Positions 34,068 through 42,650 are shown, counted from the stretch's first letter. The stretch is DNA of 62,842 nt from Lachnospiraceae bacterium (GCA_024692715.1 JAILMH010000078.1:1-62842), one strand, 5' to 3'. Program-made: numbers and translations. Notes: generated by a model not told the origin, from the sequence alone.

Positions 34068-36362
34068 TTAAGCCTGATCTGCACAGAACTGTCCAGCAAG
34101 ACGTCCATGAGTTACTGCCATACCGATAGAGTTTCCTGCGCAAGGTGTACTGTAGCCTGTACCGTAACGTCCTCCAAGGCTGTTGCCTGCCGCATAAAGG
34201 CCATTGATCTTATTTCCTTCAAGGTCCAAAACATTAAGGCTAAGATCTGTCATAATGCCGCTCATAGTCACCATACTAGGCTTTGTAGCTGTTCTGCCAA
34301 TAGTCTGCTTACATCCATAGAATGGTGCCTCGCGAACCGGTATCATACAGGTTGCGGCCTTACCGAAGTCAGTATCTGCTCCATTGTCACAAAGCTCATT
34401 ATAATGCTCTATGCTGTCAAGGAAAGTCTGTTTTGCATCTGCTGAAACTCCCATAGCATCAGCAAGTTCTTCAAGAGTATCACATTTATAAACCTCAGCA
34501 CCCATTCTTTCAGCAATAGCACAGCCTCTGATCTGTGTCGGTTCACTTCCCGGCTGTATATTTTCCATATCATCCATAAGATCCTGATAATACTGCGGAC
34601 GTCCTGCATTCGGGCCGGAATGCTCGATACCTGATGCGCATACAGACTTCATAAAGTTCTTATCTGTAACAAGATAGGCATCTCCGCTTTTCTGGCGTGC
34701 TGCTGCAGTATTGGCGCCTGTGATATTTCCTTCATTGCAGAAACGTTTTCCCTCACAGTTGAGCCAGAGCATGCAGTTAGATCCCCAAGGAGTGTTATTG
34801 ACACCTCCTCCAATGATCATTGTTCCTCTCGGAGCAGGGTCGATCTGTCCGCCGGCCCAGCACATCATCTTGACACTTGAGCCATCTCGTCCGCCCATTC
34901 CCGAGAAAAAGTCGCTCTTTACTCCGCCTTCACGTTCATATCGTTCCATGTATTCGTTTAAAAGAGCCCAGCACATGTCAGAATTTGCCGCATAATCTCC
35001 GCCGCACATAACGACACCCTTTGAAGTATTATACTTAATGATTTTTCCGTCGCTGTCCTTGGCGATAACTCCAATAACATCACCATCTTCATTCTGCAAT
35101 AGTACCTGAGCCGCAGTTCCGAAATAAACCTCAGCACCATAGTCCTGAACCGCTTTATCAAGCTGAGCCTGCTCGACATACTTAAGTACAGAATTTACAG
35201 AAACGCCATCGATCGTATCAGATGTATACGGTCCCATAAACTGTACTGTAGCAGGCCATGTCTTTGTCCCGGGTTTACGCGGATAATTTGTCTTATCGAG
35301 GCAGTCATAGATATCTTCCCCGGCTGCGATCTTTTCATAGTCAGCGTTCATATGGATTATCGTCCAGCCGTCCTCTGTATTGTCATAGGTATATACTCTG
35401 GAATCAACACCCATTTCCTTACATACCTCAAGCATATGGTCGAGAGTCGCACCACTGTTTTTAACATAAAGGTCTACGATTCCCGGATCAACACGACCGC
35501 CGCCGCGAGTTACAAATTCATCAACGACTTCACCCAGATTCCACTCAGGGATGCCCTGTGCCTTTGCAAACTCAGAATTCCACGCACCTATATCCTCTCC
35601 ATACCAGGCAAACATATCCTTTGTCTGTGCCTCTATACCGATCACCGAGCAGCCTTTCTCAGCTGCTCCCAGCACCGCCTGTGCTCCTGCATGTCCAAGA
35701 CCTACTACCACAACATCTGTATCTATCTCTTCGTCGATCTCAGAGTCAGCATATTCAGGAGCTTTACCAAGCCAGTTACCATGTCCGCTGTAGCCAAAAA
35801 CACGTCCTTCCGCAGCAGCTTCCTTCATAGCCTGACCTCTGGTCTCATCATCAAAATCAGCATAAGTCAACTCATCTTCAGAAATAGCCGACGATGAGGC
35901 TGTACCTGCCACAGTTCCTCCAGCCTGAGCAATACAGTCATCAAGACATTTCTTTACAGCATTTGTTGTAACTGTAGCTCCTGAAACTCCATCTATCTCA
36001 CTGCTCTGGGCCGCAAGACACTGCTCTATCAGCGTATCCTTCGCAGCCTGACCGATATCCGGTGTTTCATTTGAAAGATCAAGCTGGATATCAGTGATCG
36101 AACTCTCATCGAATGTTGCTGTCATAGTAATCTCGCCCATACCCGTAGCCGTCGCGGTATAGGTTCCCGGTGTAAATGTCATCCCTGATGACTTTGCTGC
36201 ACTGTTAGCCAGATCAAGTGCTGCATCTGTAGCCGATGAAGTTCCGGCACTGCTCTTTCCTGTCATAGACTCAGCAGCCTCAAAAGCTCCTAAAACAGCA
36301 AATGAAGCTGCACCAGCCGCAAGTCCCTTAATAAACGTCTTTCTGCTAATTTTCTCTTTCAT
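34068..36362 (-). CDS. Exported FMN/FAD flavoprotein reductase (fumarate/urocanate reductase family)
   Basis: A 764-residue secreted flavoprotein. The N-terminus SRKTFIKGLAAGAASFAVLGAF resembles a twin-arginine signal with RK in place of RR. Residues about 60-145 form an FMN-binding domain; Thr130 in DGVSGATVT is the likely site of covalent FMN attached by an ApbE-type transferase. From about residue 215 follows the FAD-binding fold (DVVVVGLGHAGAQAVLGAAEKG) and the substrate-reducing domain, ending NSLGGRYGTGYSTPCAGNSIGMAVTHGRLAG. There are no heme motifs, so electrons likely come through the FMN domain. The acceptor could be fumarate, urocanate or another unsaturated acid. ATG 36362 follows GGAGAG. 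Confidence 0.85.
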   Translation of the reverse strand: MKEKISRKTFIKGLAAGAASFAVLGAFEAAESMTGKSSAGTSSATDAALDLANSAAKSSGMTFTPGTYTATATGMGEITMTATFDESSITDIQLDLSNETPDIGQAAKDTLIEQCLAAQSSEIDGVSGATVTTNAVKKCLDDCIAQAGGTVAGTASSSAISEDELTYADFDDETRGQAMKEAAAEGRVFGYSGHGNWLGKAPEYADSEIDEEIDTDVVVVGLGHAGAQAVLGAAEKGCSVIGIEAQTKDMFAWYGEDIGAWNSEFAKAQGIPEWNLGEVVDEFVTRGGGRVDPGIVDLYVKNSGATLDHMLEVCKEMGVDSRVYTYDNTEDGWTIIHMNADYEKIAAGEDIYDCLDKTNYPRKPGTKTWPATVQFMGPYTSDTIDGVSVNSVLKYVEQAQLDKAVQDYGAEVYFGTAAQVLLQNEDGDVIGVIAKDSDGKIIKYNTSKGVVMCGGDYAANSDMCWALLNEYMERYEREGGVKSDFFSGMGGRDGSSVKMMCWAGGQIDPAPRGTMIIGGGVNNTPWGSNCMLWLNCEGKRFCNEGNITGANTAAARQKSGDAYLVTDKNFMKSVCASGIEHSGPNAGRPQYYQDLMDDMENIQPGSEPTQIRGCAIAERMGAEVYKCDTLEELADAMGVSADAKQTFLDSIEHYNELCDNGADTDFGKAATCMIPVREAPFYGCKQTIGRTATKPSMVTMSGIMTDLSLNVLDLEGNKINGLYAAGNSLGGRYGTGYSTPCAGNSIGMAVTHGRLAGQFCADQA

Positions 36363-36541
36363 CAAATCTCTCCTTTTTTATGTCCTTTCCCCCGGACAAA
36401 TCTCGTTAATTTTATAACAATACTATGTAGCATTTGTTATCTTTCTGTGTATTGCTGTTTCGATTATTCCAATAGTATTAAACCAATTCTAATTCCCATA
36501 AAATACAACAGCTAACGATTATGTCCATCGTTTTAAGGCAT

Positions 36542-36570
36542 AAAAAAGCCCTGATGCAAAAGCATCAGGG
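36542..36570 (-). terminator. Terminator of the tRNA-Gly array
   Basis: CCCTGATGC/GCATCAGGG hairpin followed by a T-run on the minus strand. Confidence 0.85.
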
Positions 36571-36580
36571 TATAAAAAAG

Positions 36581-36653
36581 AGCGATAGACGGGATTCGAA
36601 CCCGCGGTCTCCACCTTGGCAAGGTGGCGCTTTACCAGCTAAGCTACTATCGC
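36581..36653 (-). tRNA. tRNA-Gly (GCC anticodon), copy 3 in transcription order
   Basis: 73-nt cloverleaf on the minus strand: acceptor GCGATAG/CTATCGC, anticodon stem CCACC/GGTGG with loop TTGCCAA (anticodon GCC), T-arm CGGGTTCGAATCCCG. CCA is not encoded. Identical to the other two copies. Confidence 0.96.
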
Positions 36654-36683
36654 ATTTAATAGATTCAATATTTAATTATTGAG

Positions 36684-36756
36684 AGCGATAGACGGGATTC
36701 GAACCCGCGGTCTCCACCTTGGCAAGGTGGCGCTTTACCAGCTAAGCTACTATCGC
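36684..36756 (-). tRNA. tRNA-Gly (GCC anticodon), copy 2
   Basis: Same sequence as the copies on either side, 103 bp from each; the 30-bp spacers are also alike. Confidence 0.96.
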
Positions 36757-36786
36757 ATTTGATAGGTTCAATATTTGATTATTGAG

Positions 36787-36859
36787 AGCGATAGACGGGA
36801 TTCGAACCCGCGGTCTCCACCTTGGCAAGGTGGCGCTTTACCAGCTAAGCTACTATCGC
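36787..36859 (-). tRNA. tRNA-Gly (GCC anticodon), copy 1
   Basis: First in transcription order, downstream of the promoter at 36904-36932. Same 73-nt sequence as the other two. Confidence 0.96.
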
Positions 36860-36903
36860 ATTAAGTTTTGCGTTTAACTTTTTGTCTGTCAGACGCAAGT
36901 AAT

Positions 36904-36932
36904 AATTTACTACTTTTGTATTTATTTGTCAA
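36904..36932 (-). promoter_or_regulatory. Promoter of the tRNA-Gly array
   Basis: Minus strand TTGACA (36932-36927), 17-bp spacer, TAAATT (36909-36904). Confidence 0.8.
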
Positions 36933-36964
36933 CAATTTTTTTAGATTTTTTCAAAATCTTTTAT

Positions 36965-36990
36965 TCCGGAGCTCTCTAAAGAGCCCCGGA
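36965..36990 (-). terminator. Possible terminator of pncB
   Basis: TCCGGAGCTC and GAGCCCCGGA arms pair at 9 of 10 positions, right after the pncB stop. The T-run is poor (AATAAAAGATTTT), so it is only likely. Confidence 0.45.
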
Positions 36991-37003
36991 GTTAAAAGTA
37001 TTC

Positions 37004-38470
37004 TCAATCTTTTTCAAACTTTCTCTGAATATGATCGAGCATTGTCATCTTAAGCTCATACATGGCAGGAGACATATCAACATAATGCTGATGCGGGTTT
37101 TCAAACCTCTGCTCCTCAGGCCAGATCTCATTATCGAGCTGTTTCTTTACATATCCTGCAATCTCCTTTGCTGAAGGAAGCTCGCATGCAAGCTTACCGT
37201 TTCTGATCACAGGTCTCTGAAGCTCGATTGCTGTACAATCCTTAAATTCAAGCTGTTTCCAAGGCTTGATAGGATCTATATATCTATATGGCTTTGAAAG
37301 ATCGACCTCCTCATCAGCCTTTGTGATAAGGTCAGCAATAGCTATTCCATCACGGTTATAAATTCTATAAACTCTCTTAAAGCCAGGATTCGTAATTTTT
37401 TCTACATTTTCAGAAATTTTGATCCTCGGAGCATACTTTCCATTTTCCTCAACTGCTGAAAGCTTATAAACACCGCCCATTACAGGATTTGAGGATGATG
37501 TTATCAAACGTTCACCAACGCCGAAGGAATCAATTGCTGCTCCCTGAGTGATAAGAGATGAGATCGTATATTCATCAAGGCTGTTGGAAGCGACGATAAT
37601 ACAGTCATTAAGTCCTGCATCATCAAGCATCTTTCTTGCCTTCTTCGAAAGATATGCAAGGTCTCCGGAATCAAGTCTGATTCCTTTAAGACGCTTACCC
37701 ATAGGCTCAAGGATCTCCTTTGCCACACGGATAGCATTCGGAACCCCCGACTTAAGTACATCGTATGTATCAACAAGAAGTACTGTAGCGTCCGGATAAG
37801 TTTTTGCGTACTGTGCAAAAGCTGTGTACTCATCATTATAATATTCAACCCAGCTATGGGCCATTGTGCCGCTTACAGGAATGTCAAAAAGCTGTCCTGC
37901 AAGAACTGTCGCTGTTCCGACTGCACCGCCAATAACAGCCGCTTTGGCACCGTACACGGCAGCATCCGCGTTATGTGCTCTTCTTGCGCCAAAGTCAGAA
38001 ACCGCTCTTCCCTGCGCAGATTTGACTATCCTCTGTGTCTTACTTGCGATAAGTGACTCATGGTTAAAAAGGAGCAGGATCGCTGTCTCAACTATCTGTG
38101 CCTCGACAATAGGCGCCTCGATAGTGATTATCGGCTCACCCGGATACATAATTGTTCCTTCAGGGAATGAATATACATTTCCATGAAAGCTGAAATTCTC
38201 AAGATACTTCAAAAATTCAGCACTGAATAGATTAAGGCTTCTGAAATATTCAATGTCTTCCTTAGAAAAATGGAGGGCTGAAATATAATCTACTATTTCA
38301 TTTAATCCTGCATAAATGGCAAAGCCTGCCCCATCAGGATTTTTGCGATAGAACACATCGAAAACGACCTTTGTGGACTGATCCTCATGCTGAAAATAAC
38401 CATTTGCCATGGTCATTTCATAAAGATCCATCACCATCGTCAGATTTCGTGCATCAAACTGCTTATTCAT
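37004..38470 (-). CDS. pncB: Nicotinate phosphoribosyltransferase
   Basis: A 488-residue enzyme that joins nicotinate and PRPP in NAD salvage. Family segments: NLTMVMDLYEMTMANGYF, VFDVFYRKNPDGAGFAIYAGL, GRAVSDFGARRAHNADAAVYGAKAAVIGGAVGTATVLAGQLFDIPVSGTMAHSWVEYY (His of the autophosphorylation region lies in AHSWV), and LKGIRLDSGDLAYLSKKARKMLDDAGL. The start follows GAGG at 8 nt. No other NAD gene is adjacent. Confidence 0.95.
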   Translation of the reverse strand: MNKQFDARNLTMVMDLYEMTMANGYFQHEDQSTKVVFDVFYRKNPDGAGFAIYAGLNEIVDYISALHFSKEDIEYFRSLNLFSAEFLKYLENFSFHGNVYSFPEGTIMYPGEPIITIEAPIVEAQIVETAILLLFNHESLIASKTQRIVKSAQGRAVSDFGARRAHNADAAVYGAKAAVIGGAVGTATVLAGQLFDIPVSGTMAHSWVEYYNDEYTAFAQYAKTYPDATVLLVDTYDVLKSGVPNAIRVAKEILEPMGKRLKGIRLDSGDLAYLSKKARKMLDDAGLNDCIIVASNSLDEYTISSLITQGAAIDSFGVGERLITSSSNPVMGGVYKLSAVEENGKYAPRIKISENVEKITNPGFKRVYRIYNRDGIAIADLITKADEEVDLSKPYRYIDPIKPWKQLEFKDCTAIELQRPVIRNGKLACELPSAKEIAGYVKKQLDNEIWPEEQRFENPHQHYVDMSPAMYELKMTMLDHIQRKFEKD

Positions 38471-38605
38471 ATAATAATCCTCGTTATTTCTTATTTTATA
38501 TCACAACCATGATTAAAGTCGATTATAACAAAAATACGGGATAATGCACGAAAATTTTTTTTTTACAATTTTTCTTTCTTCGGAATTTCAGAAAAAAAAC
38601 GCAAT

Positions 38606-38650
38606 AAAAAAGAGGAAACATCGAATTAATCACCTTCGACATTTCCTCTT
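38606..38650 (-). terminator. Strong terminator of the orphan minus-strand transcript
   Basis: On the minus strand AAGAGGAAATGTCGAA pairs with TTCGATGTTTCCTCTT (one mismatch or bulge), followed by TTTTTT. The next gene in this direction, pncB, begins 136 bp later, so this terminator ends a transcript that starts upstream of it and does not belong to a recognised gene. Confidence 0.85.
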
Positions 38651-39027
38651 AGTTCACTGAGTCATCTAAACATCCCATTGGACTGTACCTTCATCTTTCT
38701 GCTTTAGATATCTGACTTTTTTCTGTCGGGCACTTTGTCATTTATAATGACCTTATCCTATGAATATATACGGCCCCGTCCTTGATATCTCTGCTTTTTC
38801 TACTAAATTGATACGGTTATTAAGTTTTTTGATAAGCTCGTCTTTTATTACCGGTTTTATAAAAGATGTAGGCTTGTAGATTTAATTTTCCGGTGGTCCG
38901 TACCTCCAATCCTCATGTAATCCGAATTGTTACTCTTTTCTTCATTATTGAGAACCTCCGGTCTCCAATTTTGTTACTTGTTGCTTACTTCTTTTTCCTT
39001 TTTCTTTTTATCTCCTCTTCTTTTGTT
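38606..39027 (-). ncRNA. Orphan transcription unit, candidate structured or small-peptide RNA
   Basis: About 420 nt between a near-consensus promoter and a strong terminator with no gene of normal size. Possible structure on the minus strand: GAGACC-GGA-GGTTCTC (38965-38950), which hides a GGAGG; TACGG (38902-38898) with CCGTA (about 38773-38769), enclosing ACCGG (about 38894-38890) with CCGGT (38854-38850); GTCATT/AATGAC near 38750-38735. Tiny frames exist: GGAGG followed by a 10-codon ORF (38945-38913, MKKRVTIRIT), overlapping (ATGA) a 19-codon ORF (38916-38857). A 38-codon open stretch without a start (...FIKPVIKDELIKKLNNRINLVEKAE...) looks protein-like, so a decayed gene is also possible. 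I match it to no known RNA family. The 764-bp gap 38471-39236 holds this unit and the divergent promoters. Confidence 0.6.
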
Positions 39028-39033
39028 GAGATA

Positions 39034-39062
39034 ATCATACATCACTTTGCTATTTTTGTCAA
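39034..39062 (-). promoter_or_regulatory. Near-consensus promoter of the orphan unit
   Basis: Minus strand TTGACA (39062-39057), exactly 17 bp, TATGAT (39039-39034). Confidence 0.85.
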
Positions 39063-39092
39063 CACAATTTAAATTATTTTTTTAAATTGTGT
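39062..39092. repeat. 12-bp perfect inverted repeat between divergent promoters
   Basis: ACACAATTTAAA (39062-39073) and TTTAAATTGTGT (39081-39092), 7 bp apart. It touches the -35 box of the orphan unit and lies 20 bp upstream of the degV promoter, so it is placed like an operator for either or both. AT-rich hairpin formation is an alternative. Confidence 0.6.
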
Positions 39093-39112
39093 AAACATTT
39101 ATTTTTGCATTC

Positions 39113-39141
39113 TTTACCGTACATCTAAAATATGTTAAAAT
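39113..39141 (+). promoter_or_regulatory. Probable promoter of degV
   Basis: TTTACC (39113-39118), 17-bp spacer, TAAAAT (39136-39141), 95 bp ahead of the degV start. Confidence 0.55.
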
Positions 39142-39236
39142 ACCCGAGCCGGTATCTCCTATATATCGGCAGGTCAGATATTGCCTGTAAAATACACGAC
39201 AATACTTTAATCAACATGCTATCAAGGAAGATAAAT

Positions 39237-40121
39237 ATGAAAAAAATTGCAGTTATAACAGATACCAGCAGCGGTATCACTATAGAAGAAGGAAAACAGC
39301 ACGGATTTTTTGTGATCCCAATGCCGATAACCATAGATAATAAAGAATTTCACGACAACGTGGATATCACATTTGAAGACTTTTACAAAGCACAGGCCTC
39401 GGGTGCTGACATTCATACATCCACCCCTGCCGCAGGCACTGTTCTCGACCTTTGGAACGAATGCTTAAAAACCTATGACGAGATCGTTTATATTCCACTT
39501 TCAAGCGGTCTTTCAAGTTCATGCGTCTCTGCCGAAATGCTTGCCGAAGACTACGATGGAAAGGTTCAGGTCGTAAACAATCAGCGTATAGCTGTAACAC
39601 AGCGCCAGTCCGTCTACGACGCCCTTGCCCTTGCCAAGAACGGAAGATCCGCAGCCGAGATCAAAAAAATACTCGAGGACGCTAAATTTGATTCAAGCAT
39701 CTATATCATGCTTGACACCCTTGAATATCTGAAAAAGGGCGGAAGGATCACCCCTGCCGCAGCCACTTTTGCTAAAATATTAAATCTCAAACCTGTACTT
39801 CAGATTCACGGTGAAAAACTCGATGCTTTCTCAAAGAGCCGCGGTATCAAGCAGGCAAAAAAAGTATTGCTTAATGCTGTTAAAGATGATGTAGAAAAAC
39901 GTCTCGGCGGTTATGATCCCTCTGATCCGAATATCTGGTTTGAGATCGCTCATACTCAGAACGAGGCAGCCGCAGAGGAATTCAAGCAGGATGTACTTTC
40001 CGTATTTCCAAATGCGCATGTGCACATCGATCCTCTTCCGCTGGTCATTGCAGTTCACATAGGACCGGGATCACTTGCCTTTGCCTGCTCAAAGGTCATT
40101 CCGGAAGCTAAATTAAATTAA
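39237..40121 (+). CDS. DegV-family fatty-acid-binding protein
   Basis: A 294-residue DegV protein. MKKIAVITDTSSGI at the start, SGADIHTSTPAAG, VYIPLSSGLSSSCVSAEMLAEDY and LDTLEYLKKGGRITPAAATFAKILNLKPVLQIHGEKL are family segments; the Thr-Ser-Thr-Pro part binds the fatty-acid carboxylate. DegV/FakB proteins present fatty acids to FakA kinase; no fakA is seen here. ATG 39237 has AAGGAAG upstream; the frame is open further up but without a ribosome site. A second DegV gene lies at 60537. Confidence 0.9.
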   Translation: MKKIAVITDTSSGITIEEGKQHGFFVIPMPITIDNKEFHDNVDITFEDFYKAQASGADIHTSTPAAGTVLDLWNECLKTYDEIVYIPLSSGLSSSCVSAEMLAEDYDGKVQVVNNQRIAVTQRQSVYDALALAKNGRSAAEIKKILEDAKFDSSIYIMLDTLEYLKKGGRITPAAATFAKILNLKPVLQIHGEKLDAFSKSRGIKQAKKVLLNAVKDDVEKRLGGYDPSDPNIWFEIAHTQNEAAAEEFKQDVLSVFPNAHVHIDPLPLVIAVHIGPGSLAFACSKVIPEAKLN

Positions 40122-40125
40122 ATCT

Positions 40126-40158
40126 GTTAAAGCCGGGAACAACATTCCCGGCTTTAAC
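40126..40158. terminator. Bidirectional terminator
   Basis: 14-bp perfect arms GTTAAAGCCGGGAA (40126-40139) and TTCCCGGCTTTAAC (40145-40158), between converging degV and the SGNH gene. Confidence 0.8.
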
Positions 40159-40170
40159 TTTACTCATTAT

Positions 40171-41190
40171 TTACTTTACCGCTATCGCATGAGTCTTAAG
40201 ATAATCTACCCACGGCTTCATATAATCTGCCTTAATATGTACACCATCTGATGTACACTCAGCCGGAAGATATCCTTCTTCATCGTTATAAACTGAATTA
40301 AGATCCAGATAGACAACATGTTCATCCTCAGCGACCTGCTTGATTCCTGCATTTCTTTTGTCTATATTTTCATTACTGAATTTTGGAGCCTCCTGAGCCT
40401 TTTCCTTCGTAACATGAAGAACACTTTCGACATAGATCACTGCCTCAGGCTGATAATACTTGACCATATCTATCAACTGGTAATAACACTGCTGGAACTT
40501 TTCCTCATTTGCCCAGCCCATCTCATTGATACCAAACATGATATAGACCTTTTTGTATTTTCCGGCATTCTGCTCCATTTCCTGCAGAAGTGTTAGCTTT
40601 CCGGTCGGAGAATCAAAAACAGGCTTTGTAAAGACGGTATAGATGGCATACGCCTTTACCGCGAAAAGATCAGCATTTTTTATACCTGAGTACATTCCAA
40701 AGCCCTGCATTCTAGAATCACCTATAAAACAGGTATCTCCGCCTTCAAAGTACTCATTTCCCACTGTAGTAAAAGTGCCATAATCTATAGCACTTGCATT
40801 ATCAGTTTCACTGTTCACAAAGCCTTCCGGATTGTTTTTATATTCCTCATCTGTTGCAATATCCTTTGCAACAACCTGTGGCTCCTCCAGTGAAGCCTCT
40901 GTGACTTCTACTATATCGTCATCATCTTCTGTTTTATTTTCGCTTGTTGTAGGCGGAGTCCATACCGGAATATCATCATCATCCGGAAAGTCTTCGTCAT
41001 CTGCGATCCCAAGAGCAGTGCTTACCTCACTCTTTATCACATGGACAGCAGCCGCGGCTTCAACCATAGTGCTGTCCTCTTCATCAAGGCTCTCTCCACC
41101 CTGAACCACATTATATTTAAGCAGCAGACCATATACGGACACTGCCAGCACACTGAATATTATAATTATAAAAAACGGACATTTTTTCAA
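40171..41190 (-). CDS. Exported SGNH/GDSL hydrolase-like protein, MBOAT partner
   Basis: A 339-residue protein with an N-terminal membrane anchor (FFIIIIFSVLAVSVYGLLL), a long acidic low-complexity linker (residues about 35-130, with DDEDFPDDDD and TEDDDDIVE), and a C-terminal SGNH domain: TCFIGDSRMQGF (block I, Ser), FGINEMGW (block III, Asn), TSDGVHIKADYMKPW (block V, Asp and His). It likely moves or removes an acyl group on a surface polymer with the MBOAT protein encoded 13 bp upstream. The start is TTG 41190, with AGAGGTG five bases before it. Confidence 0.82.
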   Translation of the reverse strand: MKKCPFFIIIIFSVLAVSVYGLLLKYNVVQGGESLDEEDSTMVEAAAAVHVIKSEVSTALGIADDEDFPDDDDIPVWTPPTTSENKTEDDDDIVEVTEASLEEPQVVAKDIATDEEYKNNPEGFVNSETDNASAIDYGTFTTVGNEYFEGGDTCFIGDSRMQGFGMYSGIKNADLFAVKAYAIYTVFTKPVFDSPTGKLTLLQEMEQNAGKYKKVYIMFGINEMGWANEEKFQQCYYQLIDMVKYYQPEAVIYVESVLHVTKEKAQEAPKFSNENIDKRNAGIKQVAEDEHVVYLDLNSVYNDEEGYLPAECTSDGVHIKADYMKPWVDYLKTHAIAVK

Positions 41191-41203
41191 AGCAGCACCT
41201 CTG

Positions 41204-42577
41204 TTAAAATCTGAAATAGAGGAACGGATTATAAACCGAATCCACCAGGAACGAAACCGACATCCAGAATACGATCACAAGAAATGCTATCACCGGTACA
41301 CGATTTTTGTGTGTCACATAATATTTTGTAAATAACGGTGTCGCAAAGATCATCGCCGGAATTAAAATAAACCAGTATGTCTGGATGTATTCAACAAAAT
41401 CATTTCCCGGATGCCATGTAAACATCCTTCCAAGGTATTCAAATGCCTTCGTGAGAGAATCAGCTGCAAACAGCACCCATCCACTCATGACAACTACAAG
41501 AGTATATATCCTTGAAAGCACCTTTGACCTGTCAAGTATCTTCTTAAAAAAGAGTCTTTCTATCGAAAGGATAACAAAATAATACATTCCCCAGAAGATA
41601 AAGTTCCAATCTGCTCCATGCCAGAATCCGGTGATCGTCCATACTACAAACATATTGAAATATGTTCTTAGTACACCTTTACGATTTCCTCCAAGCGGGA
41701 TATAGATGTATTCTCTGAACCAGCTTGTAAGTGTAATGTGCCAGCGTTTCCAGAATTCTGTGGCAGAATTTGCAATATATGGATAATTAAAGTTCCTCGG
41801 AAACTTAAAGCCCATCATCTCTCCAAGACCTATCGCCATCAGAGAATATCCACTGAAGTCAAAATAAAGTTGCAGCGTATATGCAAGTATTCCAAGCCAT
41901 GCAAATCCGGTGGAAATATTGGTATAACCCGCACTATCCGTTGCATTCCAGATATTACCCAGATTATTGGCAAAGATCACCTTGGCGCCAAGTCCCAGCG
42001 TAAATGTCTTAAAGCCGTTCTCAATATGTGCCGCTGTTATGCTCCTTTTTTCAAGAGCCTTGGCAACCTTATCATACACAACGATAGGACCTGCGATAAG
42101 CTGCGGGAACATAACAAGATATGTTCCGAGATTTAATATCGACTTTTCACATTCATATTTTCCTCGATACGCATCTATGACGTACGACATTATCTGGAAT
42201 GTATAGAAGCTTATTCCAAGCGGAAGCGCTATGTTTGGAACAGGCAGACCAGCCCCTATGAATCCGTTGATATTTTTGATTATGAATATCGCATATTTGA
42301 AAACAAGCAATATTCCAATATCATAGATAAGTGCCAGTATCAGCATACCCTTTCGACCGGGAGAGCCTATATCATAGGTGCACATGAGCCTCGTCAGGGT
42401 ATAGTTCACCACGATCGACAGCAGCACCAAAATTGCATATACAGGTTCACCGCTTGCATAAAAAATCAGGCTTCCGATAAATAATACGAGATTCTTCAGC
42501 CTGTAGGGTGCAATGAAATATATTAATAAAAAGGCCGGTAAAAACCGGAATAAAAATTCTAAAGAACTGAAAACCAT
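41204..42577 (-). CDS. MBOAT-family O-acyltransferase, second copy
   Basis: A 457-residue polytopic protein of the AlgI type. ALPLGISFYTFQIMSYVIDAYRGKY, LVMFPQLIAGPIVVYDKV, LYFDFSGYSLMAIGLGEMMGFKFPRNFNYPY, ATEFWKRWHITLTSWFREYIYIPLGGNRKG and VWTITGFWHGADWNFIFWGMYY (catalytic His) are all present. It forms an O-acylation pair with the SGNH gene that follows. This one is closer to AlgI/PatA in length than the MBOAT at 14858. Confidence 0.92.
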   Translation of the reverse strand: MVFSSLEFLFRFLPAFLLIYFIAPYRLKNLVLFIGSLIFYASGEPVYAILVLLSIVVNYTLTRLMCTYDIGSPGRKGMLILALIYDIGILLVFKYAIFIIKNINGFIGAGLPVPNIALPLGISFYTFQIMSYVIDAYRGKYECEKSILNLGTYLVMFPQLIAGPIVVYDKVAKALEKRSITAAHIENGFKTFTLGLGAKVIFANNLGNIWNATDSAGYTNISTGFAWLGILAYTLQLYFDFSGYSLMAIGLGEMMGFKFPRNFNYPYIANSATEFWKRWHITLTSWFREYIYIPLGGNRKGVLRTYFNMFVVWTITGFWHGADWNFIFWGMYYFVILSIERLFFKKILDRSKVLSRIYTLVVVMSGWVLFAADSLTKAFEYLGRMFTWHPGNDFVEYIQTYWFILIPAMIFATPLFTKYYVTHKNRVPVIAFLVIVFWMSVSFLVDSVYNPFLYFRF

Positions 42578-42650
42578 ACTTCCCCTTCACTAAATCATCT
42601 TAAACTGTAATGAAGTATAGCACACGAAAAAAAAAATTTACACTTAATTT

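Noticed and set aside
35352-35897. 181-codon plus-strand ORF opposite the flavin reductase
   Set aside because: Antisense shadow without ribosome site or domain.
36581-36859. CRISPR-like array
   Set aside because: The repeated unit is a complete tRNA-Gly with its spacer, not a CRISPR repeat.
39132-39236. N-terminal extension of degV
   Set aside because: No ribosome site upstream, overlaps the -10 box, and DegV proteins start at MKKIAVITD.
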